Made by a program: the position numbers and the translations under genes. DNA of 64,000 nt. Origin: Geobacter argillaceus (GTDB taxonomy: Bacteria > Desulfobacterota > Desulfuromonadia > Geobacterales > DSM-12255). The stretch lies in NCBI RefSeq assembly GCF_007830735.1, contig NZ_VLLN01000003.1, forward strand, positions 1 through 64,000. Reading direction: 5' to 3'. Below the pieces are notes generated by a model. It was given only the letters and a program-made list of their open reading frames with translations. It had not been told where the DNA came from and did not search any database. Positions within the stretch are counted from its first letter, which is position 1, and every line of letters begins with the position of its first letter. Below, piece by piece: positions 40,462 to 49,963 of this stretch.

Positions 40462-42399
40462 ATGGCACCGAAAAAGCTCGGCGAAATCCTCATAGAGAAC
40501 AATCTTGTCACTGAACAGCAGCTCAGTGAAGCCCTGGAGTTGCAAAAGGTCTTCCCCAACCAGACAGTGGGCCAACTCCTGTGCCGACTCGGCTTTCTCC
40601 AGGAGTCCGATCTGGTGTATGTCCTGGAGCAGAGTGGCAAGCGTCAGCGGCTCTCCGATATCCTGATCAAGCAGAGAATTCTGGATGCGGAACAGATCGG
40701 CAAGTCTCTTGAAGTCAGCAGGCGCGACGACATCCCCCTTCACAAGGCGATTCTCAAACTCAACCTGCTGAACGAAGGTGTCCTGGGGAAGATCATCGCC
40801 GGCCAGTATGATCTCTCCTTTGTTCACATCGATTCCATGATTGTCGAGCCGGACCTCGCCCGCTCCATCAACGCCAGCTACGCCCAGAAGCAGAAGATCG
40901 TCCCCATCTCCAGGATCGGCAACACCCTGACCCTGGCCATGTCCTATCCCCTGAAACTCCAGGAACTGAAGGACCTGGAAGCCACCATCCGCCTCAGGAT
41001 CATCCCGGTCATCGCGCCGGAGAGCGAGATCATCCTTGCCCAGCAGCGTCTGTACAAAACCTCGGCAACCACCGATACCGGATCGTCCGAGAGTACGTAC
41101 GACCTGGACATCTCCCCGGACAGCATCGGCGATATCCTCAGCGCCACCGGAGGCACGGAAGAGCCCGACCTGGAGGAGGAGGTCCGCAAGGTCACGGAGC
41201 GGGACAGCGTCATAGTCAAGCTGGTCAACAAAATCATCTACGACGCCAACATGAATCGCGCTTCCGACATCCATATCGAGCCGTATCCGGGGAAAAACGA
41301 CGTGATGGTGCGGATGCGGGTGGATGGTCACTGCAAGTTCTACCAGCAGATCCCCTACAAGTACAAGTTCGCCATCAGTTCCCGGATCAAGATCATGGCC
41401 GAACTGGACATTGCCGAGAAGCGCCGTCCCCAGGACGGCAAGATCGCCTTCAAGAAGTTCGGTCCGCTGGATATCGAGCTTCGGGTTGCCACCATGCCGA
41501 CCTCCGGGGGGCTCGAAGATGTGGTGATCCGGATACTGAACAGCGGCGAACCGGTCCCTTTTGAACGGCTGGGGCTTACCGAGCGCAACCAGCGGGTATT
41601 CCGGGAGAGCATCACCCGCCCCTACGGCATGATCCTCGTGGTCGGCCCGACCGGTTCGGGCAAGACCACCACCCTCCACTCGGCCGTGTCCACGATCAAT
41701 AAACCGGAGGTAAAGATCTGGACCGCCGAGGACCCGGTGGAGATCACCCAGAAAGGCCTCCGCCAGGTGCAGGTGAACACCCGTATCGGCCTTACCTTCG
41801 CGGCGGCACTCCGTTCGTTCCTCCGGCTCGATCCGGACGTGATCCTGGTGGGAGAAATGCGGGACATCGAAACGGCCTCCATCGCCATCGAGGCCTCGCT
41901 CACCGGACACCTGGTGCTCTCCACCCTGCATACCAACAGCGCCTCCGAGACCGTTACCCGCCTCCTGGACATGGGGATGGACCCCTTCAGCTTCTCCGAT
42001 TCCCTTCTCTGCGTTCTGGCCCAGCGTCTGGCCCGCACCCTCTGCCCGGATTGCAGGGAGACCTATACGCCGGGCACCAGCGAGCTGGCCGAGATCGTCG
42101 ACGAGTACGGTGCCGAGTTCTTCAGCCAGACCGGCATCAATGTGGAGCAGGTCACCATGGCCCGGCCTGTGGGGTGCCACAAGTGCGGCAACAGCGGCTA
42201 TCGGGGCAGGATCGGACTCCATGAGCTCCTGGAGTCGACCGACACCATCAAGAGCCTCATCAAGCATAAGGCCGAAACCGACCATATCCGGAAACAGGCA
42301 CTCGCCGACGGCATGACCACCCTGAAACAGGACGGCATCCTGAAGGTTTTCCAGGGGCTGACCGACATGCAGGAAGTCCGCAGGGTCTGCATGAAGTAG
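40462..42399 (+). CDS. GspE/PilB-family type II/IV secretion ATPase
   Basis: This 645-residue protein has an N-terminal MshEN/T2SSE_N tandem (about residues 1-215, 'LGEILIENNLVTEQQLSEALELQ'), then the motor domain with Walker A GPTGSGKTTT (about 394-403), an Asp box 'TAEDPVE', Walker B 'VILVGEMRD', a His box 'STLHTNSA' and a tetracysteine zinc motif 'CPDC...CHKC'. It would power a type II secretion or type IV pilus machine from the cytoplasm. No other pilus or secretion gene lies in the window, so its partners are either the two genes upstream or encoded elsewhere. Confidence 0.9.
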   Translation: MAPKKLGEILIENNLVTEQQLSEALELQKVFPNQTVGQLLCRLGFLQESDLVYVLEQSGKRQRLSDILIKQRILDAEQIGKSLEVSRRDDIPLHKAILKLNLLNEGVLGKIIAGQYDLSFVHIDSMIVEPDLARSINASYAQKQKIVPISRIGNTLTLAMSYPLKLQELKDLEATIRLRIIPVIAPESEIILAQQRLYKTSATTDTGSSESTYDLDISPDSIGDILSATGGTEEPDLEEEVRKVTERDSVIVKLVNKIIYDANMNRASDIHIEPYPGKNDVMVRMRVDGHCKFYQQIPYKYKFAISSRIKIMAELDIAEKRRPQDGKIAFKKFGPLDIELRVATMPTSGGLEDVVIRILNSGEPVPFERLGLTERNQRVFRESITRPYGMILVVGPTGSGKTTTLHSAVSTINKPEVKIWTAEDPVEITQKGLRQVQVNTRIGLTFAAALRSFLRLDPDVILVGEMRDIETASIAIEASLTGHLVLSTLHTNSASETVTRLLDMGMDPFSFSDSLLCVLAQRLARTLCPDCRETYTPGTSELAEIVDEYGAEFFSQTGINVEQVTMARPVGCHKCGNSGYRGRIGLHELLESTDTIKSLIKHKAETDHIRKQALADGMTTLKQDGILKVFQGLTDMQEVRRVCMK

Positions 42400-42473
42400 G
42401 GGCGATCCTTGTGATCGCCCAGCAAAAGCGCAAACACACGCCTAGCCCCGACAACCGCACGGGGAAAAAGGCG
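42400..42473 (+). terminator. Terminator hairpin after the ATPase gene, and a nested hairpin before pheA
   Basis: GGGCGATC...GATCGCCC (about 42400-42421) directly follows the ATPase stop codon. A second structure, CGCCT...AGGCG enclosing CCCCG...CGGGG (42439-42473), lies in the pheA leader. Neither has a strong T-run, and no leader peptide rich in Phe or Tyr codons is visible. Confidence 0.45.
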
Positions 42474-42546
42474 TTGCAATTTCCCCGGCTATCCTTTAAA
42501 TTACACCCTCCCAAAGCTCCCCCATTCTCCCTCGTGGTGATTCAGC

Positions 42547-43623
42547 GTGCCGAAAAAACATACCCTCGACGAACTCCGTGCAACCATCGATGCCATTGAC
42601 AACCGGATACTCGACCTCCTGAACGAACGGGCGTCCCGGGTCCTGGAGGTGGGAAAGGTCAAAGAGGCGGAGCAACGCGCATTCTACGTCCCCAACCGGG
42701 AACGGGAGATTTACGAACGCCTGGCCAAAAACAACGCCGGCCCCTTCCCCAACGACGGGCTCAGGAGCGTATTCCGCGAGATCATCTCCGCCTCCCTTTC
42801 CCTGGAAACTCCCATGAAGGTGGCCTTCCTCGGCCCCAAGGCCACCTTTTCACACCTGGCAACCATGCAGCGCTTCGGCCTCTCCGCCGAGCTGGTCCCC
42901 CAGAAATCGATCCCGGCGGTATTCGAAGAGGTTGAAAAGGGTCGGGCCATGTACGGGGTGGTACCGGTGGAAAACTCCACCGAAGGGGTCGTCTCCCATA
43001 CCCTGGACATGTTCATGGAGAGCAGCCTCAAAATCAATGCCGAGGTGCTGCTGGAGGTTTCCCACTTTCTCCTGTCCCGCACCGGCCGGATCGAGGATGT
43101 CAAGAAGGTCTATTCCCACCCGCAGCCGCTGGCCCAGTGCCGGCAGTGGCTGCAGGACAACCTGCCCAACGTGCCGCTGGTGGATGTTGCCTCCACCACC
43201 ATGGCGGCGCAGATCGTCAGCGAGGACTACCACGCGGCTGCCATCGCCAGCGAGTATGCTGCCTCGCTCTACGATCTCAAGGTGGTGCGGGAGCGGATCG
43301 AAGACCAGATCAACAACTTCACCCGGTTCCTGGTCATCGGCCCCACCCTGCCCCAGCCCAGCGGCGACGACAAGACCTCCCTGATGTTTGCGGTCAAGGA
43401 TGCCCCCGGGGTCCTCTACCACATGCTGGAGCCGTTCGCCAAGCGGGGGATCAACCTCTCCAAGATCGAATCGCGGCCGATGAAGAAAAAGGCCTGGGAG
43501 TATATTTTCTTCCTCGATCTGGCGGGACACCTGGCCGAACCGGGCATCGACGAGGCCGTCGAAGAGTTGAAGGGATACTGCCAGTTCGTCAAGGTGCTCG
43601 GCTCGTATCCGCGCGCCAAGTAA
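42547..43623 (+). CDS. pheA: Bifunctional chorismate mutase / prephenate dehydratase
   Basis: This 358-residue P-protein has a chorismate mutase domain (about residues 1-85, 'LRATIDAIDNRILDLLNERA'), a prephenate dehydratase domain (about 92-270, 'VAFLGPKATFSHLA' and the 'PVENSTEGVV' motif) and a C-terminal ACT domain (about 280-355, with 'SKIESRPMKKKAWEYIFF', the phenylalanine feedback site). It makes phenylpyruvate from chorismate. It starts at a GTG. It leads a cluster of aromatic-acid genes running to aroA. Confidence 0.95.
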   Translation: MPKKHTLDELRATIDAIDNRILDLLNERASRVLEVGKVKEAEQRAFYVPNREREIYERLAKNNAGPFPNDGLRSVFREIISASLSLETPMKVAFLGPKATFSHLATMQRFGLSAELVPQKSIPAVFEEVEKGRAMYGVVPVENSTEGVVSHTLDMFMESSLKINAEVLLEVSHFLLSRTGRIEDVKKVYSHPQPLAQCRQWLQDNLPNVPLVDVASTTMAAQIVSEDYHAAAIASEYAASLYDLKVVRERIEDQINNFTRFLVIGPTLPQPSGDDKTSLMFAVKDAPGVLYHMLEPFAKRGINLSKIESRPMKKKAWEYIFFLDLAGHLAEPGIDEAVEELKGYCQFVKVLGSYPRAK

Positions 43624-43725
43624 CCGTTGCTGCTGGTGCCCGTAGAATCCGCATGAACCGAGATGACGCGAGCGTCCTAAGCCGGGCCAAAGCCCAACAA
43701 CTACTCTCACTGGGGGGAATGAGCG

Positions 43726-44055
43726 ATGGAGTATCAAGGCGTACCTGAAGAGATGAAAGTTCAGGATCTCATCGTGGAAAAGACGCTGAAAAACGGCATG
43801 TATGTCGAAATCCGTCTCGTCAGGCTGCCACGGCAGTTAGAAGCGGCCCTGTTCCTTGATGGCCGCTTCAAGCCGGGACCGCCAATTCCGCGCCCGTTGG
43901 ACAATCCCACCGGTGATGTGACCCACTGGATGGGGGTGCGCCCCAGCATTGGCCTGACCGCGGAAGAGGCCGACAAGATTGCCGGCGAGGTCAATGTCCA
44001 GAACTTTCTCCACAAGTTGCAGTTTGTCGACCGCTGGGGCAAGGAAGAGGAGTGA
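43726..44055 (+). CDS. Conserved hypothetical protein between pheA and tyrA
   Basis: This 109-residue soluble protein has no signal or membrane segment. It begins MEYQGVPEEMKVQDLIVEK and has a Pro-rich centre (PGPPIPRPLDNP). GGGG lies 9 bases before the ATG. It fits between pheA and tyrA in a housekeeping operon, with tyrA starting 16 bp later, so it is very probably expressed. I recognise no motif. Confidence 0.75.
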   Translation: MEYQGVPEEMKVQDLIVEKTLKNGMYVEIRLVRLPRQLEAALFLDGRFKPGPPIPRPLDNPTGDVTHWMGVRPSIGLTAEEADKIAGEVNVQNFLHKLQFVDRWGKEEE

Positions 44056-44071
44056 TCCGGGAATTGCACCG

Positions 44072-44932
44072 ATGCCGTTGATCAATAGATTAGCCATAAT
44101 CGGCGTCGGCCTCATCGGCGGCTCCCTGGCCCGCATCCTGCGGGACCGTGGCGAGGTGTGCGAAGTCGTCGGGATCGGCAGGGGCAGAGCCAACCTGGAA
44201 CGGGCCGTGGAACTGGGAGTGATCGACAGATTCAGCCACGACCCGGTGGACGGGGTTGCCGGAGCCGACCTAGTATTCCTGGCAACGCCGGTCTGCACCA
44301 TTGCCGACCTGGTCCGGGAAATCGCCCCTGGTCTTGCGCCGGGCTGTATCGTGACCGACGGCGGCAGCGTCAAGGGGGAGATCGTCGCCCTGTGCGAACC
44401 GCTCATGCCGCCGGGGACCTTCTTCGTCGGCGGCCACCCCATTGCCGGCACCGAAAAGTCCGGGGTGGAGGCCGCGTTTGCCACCCTCTACCAGCATCGG
44501 CGCTGCATCCTCACCCCGACGGAGGCCACCAGCCCGGAGGCCCTGGCCAAGGTAGAGCGGATGTGGCAGCTTGCCGGCAGCGACGTGGTCCTGATGGACA
44601 CCTTCAAGCACGACCGGGTGATGGGGGCGGTCTCCCACCTCCCCCATATGGTGGCCTACAGCCTGGTGAATGCCGTGGGCGCCTACGACCGGTGCGACGA
44701 AAACCTGCTCAAGTACTCGGCCGGCGGTTTCCGCGACTTCACCCGCATCGCCTCGTCGGACCCGGTCATGTGGCGCGATATCGCCGTCATGAACCGGGAT
44801 GCGCTCCTGGAGATGATGGATTTCTTCGCCGGCTGGTTCGCCGACCTGCGCCGGCTCGTCGAAAGCGGCGACAGCCAGGGGTTGGAACAGTTTTTCGCCA
44901 GTTCCAAGGGGTACCGGGACGGCATCGGGTGA
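44072..44932 (+). CDS. tyrA: Prephenate dehydrogenase
   Basis: This 286-residue protein begins with the dinucleotide motif GVGLIGGSLA (about residues 10-19) and contains 'GSVKGEIV', 'GGHPIAGTEKSGVEAA' and 'HDRVMGAVSHLPH', the catalytic and prephenate-binding segments of TyrA. It converts prephenate to 4-hydroxyphenylpyruvate with NAD. The start at 44072 is chosen because an upstream frame would overlap the preceding gene. aroA follows at once. There is no C-terminal ACT domain. Confidence 0.93.
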   Translation: MPLINRLAIIGVGLIGGSLARILRDRGEVCEVVGIGRGRANLERAVELGVIDRFSHDPVDGVAGADLVFLATPVCTIADLVREIAPGLAPGCIVTDGGSVKGEIVALCEPLMPPGTFFVGGHPIAGTEKSGVEAAFATLYQHRRCILTPTEATSPEALAKVERMWQLAGSDVVLMDTFKHDRVMGAVSHLPHMVAYSLVNAVGAYDRCDENLLKYSAGGFRDFTRIASSDPVMWRDIAVMNRDALLEMMDFFAGWFADLRRLVESGDSQGLEQFFASSKGYRDGIG

Positions 44933-44955
44933 CTATGGGTTTCTCAGGGGGTAAT

Positions 44956-46245
44956 GTGGAAAGCTACACCGTACAGCCGGTCAAGGGAGTCCGGGGGGAG
45001 ATTGCCGTCCCCGGCGACAAGTCCATCTCCCATCGCTCCATCATGCTCGGCTCCATCGCCCGGGGGACGACGACGGTCAAAGGGTTCCTCAGGGGTGAGG
45101 ACAACATGGCCACGCTCAACGCCTTCCGGGCCATGGGGGTGGTGATTGAAGACGACGGCGAAACCCTTGCCATCCGGGGGAAGGGGCTCCACGGGCTCAC
45201 CGAACCGGGGGATGTGCTGGATTGCGGCAACTCCGGCACCTCCATGCGCCTCATGACCGGCCTTTTGGCCGGACAGCGCTTCTTTTCGGTCCTGACCGGC
45301 GATCAGTACCTGCGGCGGCGGCCGATGAAGCGGGTCGTCGGGCCGCTGGCCCTGATGGGGGCCGCCATTCTCGGTCGGGACGGCGGCGAAAAGGCCCCCC
45401 TGGCCATTGCCGGCCGGCCGCTGACCGGTATTGACTACCGCTCCCCGGTGGCCAGTGCCCAGGTAAAATCGGCCCTGCTGCTGGCCGGACTCTACGCCCA
45501 GGGGCCGACCGTTGTCAGGGAACCCCACGTCTCCCGTGACCATTCGGAGCGGATGCTCCGCCATTTCGGGGCCGATCTGGAGGTTGCCGACGACGGGGTG
45601 ACCATCAGGGGGGGCAGGGAACTGGACGGTCGGGAGATCGTGGTTCCGGGCGACATCTCCTCGGCCGCCTTTTTCCTGGTGGCCGGGCTGATCGTGCCCG
45701 GCTCCGAACTGCTTATTCGCGGCGTCGGCATCAACCCGACCAGAACCGGGATCATCGACATCCTCACCCTGATGGGGGGCGACCTGGAACTGCAGAACCA
45801 TCGGGAGGTCTCGGGCGAACCGGTGGCCGACCTGCTGGTCCGCTCCTCCCGCCTGAAAGGGATCGAGATCGGCGGCGACCTGATTCCGCGGGCCATCGAC
45901 GAGTTCCCGGTCATCGCCGTCGCTGCGGCGCTGGCCGAGGGGCGTACCGTGATCCGCGATGCCGGGGAACTCCGGGTCAAGGAGACCGATCGGATCGCGG
46001 CCATGGCGCAGTCGCTCCGTCTCGCCGGCGCCTCTGTGGAAGAAACCGAGGACGGCATGGTGGTCGACGGCAAGGAGACCCTCGCCGGTTGTGCGGCGGA
46101 CAGCCACGGCGATCACCGGATCGCCATGGCCATGCTGATCGCCGGACTGGCCGCCACCGGCGCCACCACGGTGAACGACACCGCCTGCATCGCCACCTCC
46201 TTCCCGACGTTCATGAGGCTGCTCGAACAGGTGGCAGTACGGTGA
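44956..46245 (+). CDS. aroA: 3-phosphoshikimate 1-carboxyvinyltransferase (EPSP synthase)
   Basis: This 429-residue protein has all the EPSP-synthase hallmarks: GDKSISHRS near the N-terminus, 'GNSGTSMRL', 'RRRPMKR', 'LRVKETDRI' and 'SHGDHRIAM'. It adds the enolpyruvyl group of PEP to shikimate-3-phosphate. The GTG at 44956 is preferred because AGGGGG lies 4 bases upstream; an ATG at 44935, 2 bases after the tyrA stop, would add seven residues. Its stop overlaps the cmk start (GTGA). Confidence 0.93.
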   Translation: MESYTVQPVKGVRGEIAVPGDKSISHRSIMLGSIARGTTTVKGFLRGEDNMATLNAFRAMGVVIEDDGETLAIRGKGLHGLTEPGDVLDCGNSGTSMRLMTGLLAGQRFFSVLTGDQYLRRRPMKRVVGPLALMGAAILGRDGGEKAPLAIAGRPLTGIDYRSPVASAQVKSALLLAGLYAQGPTVVREPHVSRDHSERMLRHFGADLEVADDGVTIRGGRELDGREIVVPGDISSAAFFLVAGLIVPGSELLIRGVGINPTRTGIIDILTLMGGDLELQNHREVSGEPVADLLVRSSRLKGIEIGGDLIPRAIDEFPVIAVAAALAEGRTVIRDAGELRVKETDRIAAMAQSLRLAGASVEETEDGMVVDGKETLAGCAADSHGDHRIAMAMLIAGLAATGATTVNDTACIATSFPTFMRLLEQVAVR

Positions 46246-46916
46246 ACGGTTTCATCATCGCCATCGACGGACCTTCGGGGGCGGGCAAGAGCACCATCAC
46301 CCGGCTTCTGGCCAAGCGGCTCGGCTTTCTCCATATCGACACCGGCGCCATGTTCCGTGCCGTGGCCCTCATGGCCCAGCAGGCCGGCATCGACCCCGCT
46401 GACCGGGAGGGGCTGGCAAACCTGTGCAATGGCCTGTCCCTCGACCTGGTGGCAGAAAACGATCACTGCCGCGTGGTGGCAAACGGCGAAGACGTGACAA
46501 CTGCCATCAGGACCCCGGACATCAGCCTCCTGACATCAAAGATCTCCGCGGTCGGTGTCGTCAGGAACTGCCTGCTGGAACGGCAGCGGCAGATGGGCCG
46601 AACCGGTCGGGTAGTCCTTGAGGGGCGCGATATCGGCACCGTGGTCTTTCCCGATGCCCAGGTGAAGTTCTACCTCACCGCCTCCGCAGAGGAGCGCGGC
46701 CGACGCCGGTACCTGGAGCTCAGCGCCAAAGGGGAGCAGGTCTCCCTTGAGCAGACCATTGCCGAAGTACGCCAACGCGACGACGCGGACCGTAGGCGGC
46801 CCATCGCCCCGCTCAGAAAGGCGGACGATGCCGTTGAGATCGATTCGTCCGCACTGTCCATCGAAGAGGTGGTCGAACGGATGGAGCGGGTCATAACGGA
46901 GCGGCGCACCCGCTAA
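46242..46916 (+). CDS. cmk: Cytidylate kinase
   Basis: This 224-residue protein has Walker A GPSGAGKST (about residues 10-18), 'DTGAMFRAVAL', and the 'GRDIGTVVFPDA' segment of CMP kinases, with the NMP-binding insertion of the bacterial long form. It phosphorylates CMP and dCMP. It starts at a GTG overlapping the aroA stop by four bases, which indicates coupled translation. The aroA-cmk-rpsA order is widely conserved. Confidence 0.94.
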   Translation: MNGFIIAIDGPSGAGKSTITRLLAKRLGFLHIDTGAMFRAVALMAQQAGIDPADREGLANLCNGLSLDLVAENDHCRVVANGEDVTTAIRTPDISLLTSKISAVGVVRNCLLERQRQMGRTGRVVLEGRDIGTVVFPDAQVKFYLTASAEERGRRRYLELSAKGEQVSLEQTIAEVRQRDDADRRRPIAPLRKADDAVEIDSSALSIEEVVERMERVITERRTR

Positions 46917-46928
46917 CAAGGAGTCTTC

Positions 46929-47777
46929 ATGGAAGTATTGCTCGCCAAACAGGCCGGTTTCTGCTTCGGAGTCAAACGGGCCACCAAGATGGCCTTCGAG
47001 GCTGCCGACAAGGGAGGGACCACCTACACCCTCGGCCCCATCATCCATTCGCCGCAGGTAGTCCAGAACCTGGAAGAGAAAGGCGTGCGGGTCCTGAAAG
47101 AACTGAGCGATCTGGAAAAGGGGACCATCATCATCCGCTCCCACGGCGTGACCTTCGAAGAGCTGTCCGAGGCGGTCCGCAAGGACCTGGAGATCGTCGA
47201 CGCCACCTGCCCCTTTGTCAAGAAGGCCCAGGAACATGTGAGCAGTCTCTCCGAGGCCGGCTACGATGTGGTGGTCGTCGGCGATGCCGACCATCCCGAG
47301 GTGCAGGGGATCGTCTCCTACGCCAAGGGAAAGGTCTATGTGGTCGGTTCCGGCGATGAAGCGCTCAAACTCCCCAAGATGGCCAAGGTCGGCATCGTGG
47401 CCCAGACGACCCAGTCGTTCGAAAACCTGAAACTGGTCACCATGGAGTGCCTGGCAAAAGGGGGCGAAATCCGGGTCTTCAACACGATCTGCGATGCCAC
47501 CGCCGTACGGCAGGAAGCTGCCAAGGAACTGGCCCGCGCCGTGGACTGCATGATCGTCATCGGTGGCTACAATAGCGCCAACACCAAACGGTTGGCCGAG
47601 GTCTGTGCCGAGCTCCAGCCCCGCACCTACCATATCGAAACAGCCCAGCAGCTTGATCCCGCCTGGTTCGAAGGTGTGCATCGGGCCGGGGTGACTGCCG
47701 GGGCCTCCACGCCGAAGTGGCTCATTGACGAAGTAATGGAACGGATCAGCCGGATCGACCAAGACAAAAGCAGTTGA
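46929..47777 (+). CDS. ispH: 4-hydroxy-3-methylbut-2-enyl diphosphate reductase
   Basis: This 282-residue protein has the three iron-sulfur Cys of IspH/LytB: 'AGFCFGVKRA' (C12), 'DATCPFVKKAQ' (about C96) and 'NTICDATAVRQ' (about C190). The active-site 'IIRSHGV' and the conserved 'VAQTTQS' are also present. It performs the last step of the non-mevalonate isoprenoid pathway. AAGGAG precedes the ATG. It is 12 bp after cmk. Confidence 0.95.
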   Translation: MEVLLAKQAGFCFGVKRATKMAFEAADKGGTTYTLGPIIHSPQVVQNLEEKGVRVLKELSDLEKGTIIIRSHGVTFEELSEAVRKDLEIVDATCPFVKKAQEHVSSLSEAGYDVVVVGDADHPEVQGIVSYAKGKVYVVGSGDEALKLPKMAKVGIVAQTTQSFENLKLVTMECLAKGGEIRVFNTICDATAVRQEAAKELARAVDCMIVIGGYNSANTKRLAEVCAELQPRTYHIETAQQLDPAWFEGVHRAGVTAGASTPKWLIDEVMERISRIDQDKSS

Positions 47778-47843
47778 ATTTTTCGGGAAATATTGCTAGG
47801 TTTGCAAAATTCTAAAGACAAGCGTTGAGGGGGTACTGGTTTG

Positions 47844-49598
47844 ATGAGTGAGGAGAAAAGGCAGTCGAAGGGCAACACCACGCTGATAAAGCGTTTTACC
47901 GATATTGACGAGGATCATGAGGCCGGATCGGGGGAGTTTGAGGAGCTGTTCCATGAGAGCCTCAAGGAGATCCAGGTCGGCGAGGTTGTCACCGGCACCG
48001 TTGTCCAGGTAAATGCGGACATCGTCCTGGTTGATGTGGGGTACAAGTCGGAAGGATGCGTCTACACCTCGGAGTTCACCAACGAAGACGGCGAAGTGAT
48101 CGTCCAGCCCGGCGACCAGGTGCGGGTTGTGGTCCTGCGCGGCGAAAACGAGAAGGGCTACGTGGTCCTCTCCAAGCGGAAGGCCGAAGAACGGGTCGGC
48201 TGGGAGAATATCGCCACTGCCGGAGGTGAAGGCGGGATCATTGAAGGCACCATCTCCGCCAAGGTGAAAGGCGGCTTCACGGTCGATATCGGCATGCCGG
48301 CCTTTTTGCCCGCGTCTCAGGTCGATGTCCGCCCTGCCGGCAATCTGGACCGCTATCTCGGCATAGTCGACAAGTTCCGCATCCTCAAGGTCAACCGCAA
48401 GCGCGGCAACGTGGTCCTCTCCCGCCGGGCACTGATGGAGGAGGAACGCGAGCAGGTCAAGCAGCAGACCCTGTCCTCCCTGTCCGAGGGACAGGTACTC
48501 GAAGGCGTGGTCAAGAACATCACTGACTACGGCGCATTTGTCGATGTGGGCGGCCTGGATGGCCTCCTGCACATCAGCGACATGTCCTGGGGCAAGCCGA
48601 GCCATCCGTCCGAAGTGGTCAAGGTTGGTGACACGGTAACGGTCAAGGTCCTCAAATACGACAGCACCAAGGGGAAGATCTCCCTGGGGATGAAGCAGAT
48701 CCTCCCGGACCCATGGTTGAATGTGGAAGGGAAATATACCATCGGCGACCGGGTATCCGGAAAGGTCGTAAGCCTGGTGGACTACGGCGCATTCGTTGCG
48801 CTGGAGGATGGGATCGAGGGTCTCATTCATGTCTCCGAGCTGTCCTGGACCCGTCGCGTCCGTCATCCGTCCGAAATACTCAAGGTGGGTGAAAGCGTAG
48901 ACACGGTAATCCTCGGCGTCGACCTCGGCAATCGCCGCATCTCCCTCGGCCTCAAGCAGACCACGGTAAATCCGTGGACCGTGTTGATCGAAAGATACCC
49001 GGTTGGCACCAAGCTCGAAGGCCAGATCAAGAACATCACCGACTTCGGGGTCTTTATCGGCGTTGAGGACGGGATTGACGGTCTGGTCCATGTATCAGAC
49101 ATCTCCTGGACCAAGCGGATCAAGCATCCCGGCGAAGTATTCAGCAAGGGTCAGACGATCCAGGCGGTGGTACTTAATGTCGACCCGGAAAACGAACGTC
49201 TGTCCCTGGGTATCAAGCAACTGCTGCCCGATCCCTGGTCCCTGGTAACGGAAAAGTACCGGCCGGGCACCCGGGTGCGGGGCAAGGTATCCTCGGTTAC
49301 CGATTTCGGTGTATTCCTTGAAATTGAGGAAGGGATCGAAGGTCTGGTGCACGTTTCCGAGCTTTCCCAGGAAAAGGTTCCATCCGCCAAAGGCTTTGCC
49401 AATGTCGGTGACGAAATGGAAGCAGTGGTCCTGAGCGTAGACACCATGGACCGGAAGATCGGTCTTTCCATCAAATCTCTGCAGACCGCCCTGGAGAAGG
49501 AAGAAATGGCCGGCTACATGGGGAACCAGTCGGAATCATTCTCCAGCCTGGGAGACCTGCTCAAGGGTGGGCTGAAAAAGAACGGCTCGTCTGAGTAG
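47844..49598 (+). CDS. rpsA: 30S ribosomal protein S1
   Basis: This 584-residue protein has six S1/OB-fold repeats, seen as repeated 'V...VDVG', 'ITDYGAFVDVGGLDGLLHISD', 'HPSEVVKVGD', 'RISLGLKQ' patterns from about residue 35 to 545. The N-terminal extension is acidic and Gly/Ser-rich. S1 unfolds mRNA for translation initiation. The ATG at 47844 is chosen; a TTG three bases earlier is in frame and equally compatible with the GAGGGGG site. The end is flexible (KKNGSSE). The ihfB gene follows 57 bp later, as in many Proteobacteria. Confidence 0.95.
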   Translation: MSEEKRQSKGNTTLIKRFTDIDEDHEAGSGEFEELFHESLKEIQVGEVVTGTVVQVNADIVLVDVGYKSEGCVYTSEFTNEDGEVIVQPGDQVRVVVLRGENEKGYVVLSKRKAEERVGWENIATAGGEGGIIEGTISAKVKGGFTVDIGMPAFLPASQVDVRPAGNLDRYLGIVDKFRILKVNRKRGNVVLSRRALMEEEREQVKQQTLSSLSEGQVLEGVVKNITDYGAFVDVGGLDGLLHISDMSWGKPSHPSEVVKVGDTVTVKVLKYDSTKGKISLGMKQILPDPWLNVEGKYTIGDRVSGKVVSLVDYGAFVALEDGIEGLIHVSELSWTRRVRHPSEILKVGESVDTVILGVDLGNRRISLGLKQTTVNPWTVLIERYPVGTKLEGQIKNITDFGVFIGVEDGIDGLVHVSDISWTKRIKHPGEVFSKGQTIQAVVLNVDPENERLSLGIKQLLPDPWSLVTEKYRPGTRVRGKVSSVTDFGVFLEIEEGIEGLVHVSELSQEKVPSAKGFANVGDEMEAVVLSVDTMDRKIGLSIKSLQTALEKEEMAGYMGNQSESFSSLGDLLKGGLKKNGSSE

Positions 49599-49655
49599 AG
49601 AGAGTGGAAGCGACAGACTGCCAGCTATGATTTATCTGCTGAAGAGGGGTATGCA

Positions 49656-49940
49656 ATGACGAAGAGCGAACTGGTCCAAAAACTTATGGATGTTAACGGG
49701 CTCCTGTCCCGCAAGGATTCGGAACTGGTGGTCAATCTGATATTTGACTCCATGACCGATGCGCTGAAGCGGGGAGAAAAGGTGGAGATCCGCGGATTCG
49801 GCAGCTTCACGATTCGGGAGCGTGACGCCCGTGAAGCCAGGAATCCGAAGAGCGGAGAGGTTGTCAGAATCACCGCCAAGAAGACACCATTTTTCAAGAC
49901 CGGCAAGGAGCTCAGGGAGCGGGTCAACGGCGAGGCCTGA
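49656..49940 (+). CDS. ihfB: Integration host factor beta / HU-family DNA-bending protein
   Basis: This 94-residue protein has the HU/IHF fold: 'MTKSELVQKL' helix, 'IEIRGFGSF'-type beta strand (VEIRGFGSFTI) and the DNA arm 'RNPKSGEVVRI' with Pro at the tip. Position after rpsA supports the IHF-beta assignment over HU. IHF would be useful for the sigma-54 promoters in this genome. AGAGGGG precedes the ATG. Confidence 0.9.
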   Translation: MTKSELVQKLMDVNGLLSRKDSELVVNLIFDSMTDALKRGEKVEIRGFGSFTIRERDAREARNPKSGEVVRITAKKTPFFKTGKELRERVNGEA

Positions 49941-49963
49941 TCTATCCTGCCAGCAACAGCCAG

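Noticed and set aside
40054-42285. 743-codon open frame on the minus strand
   Set aside because: It lies opposite the GspE-type ATPase and is a composition shadow; no ribosome site or motif.
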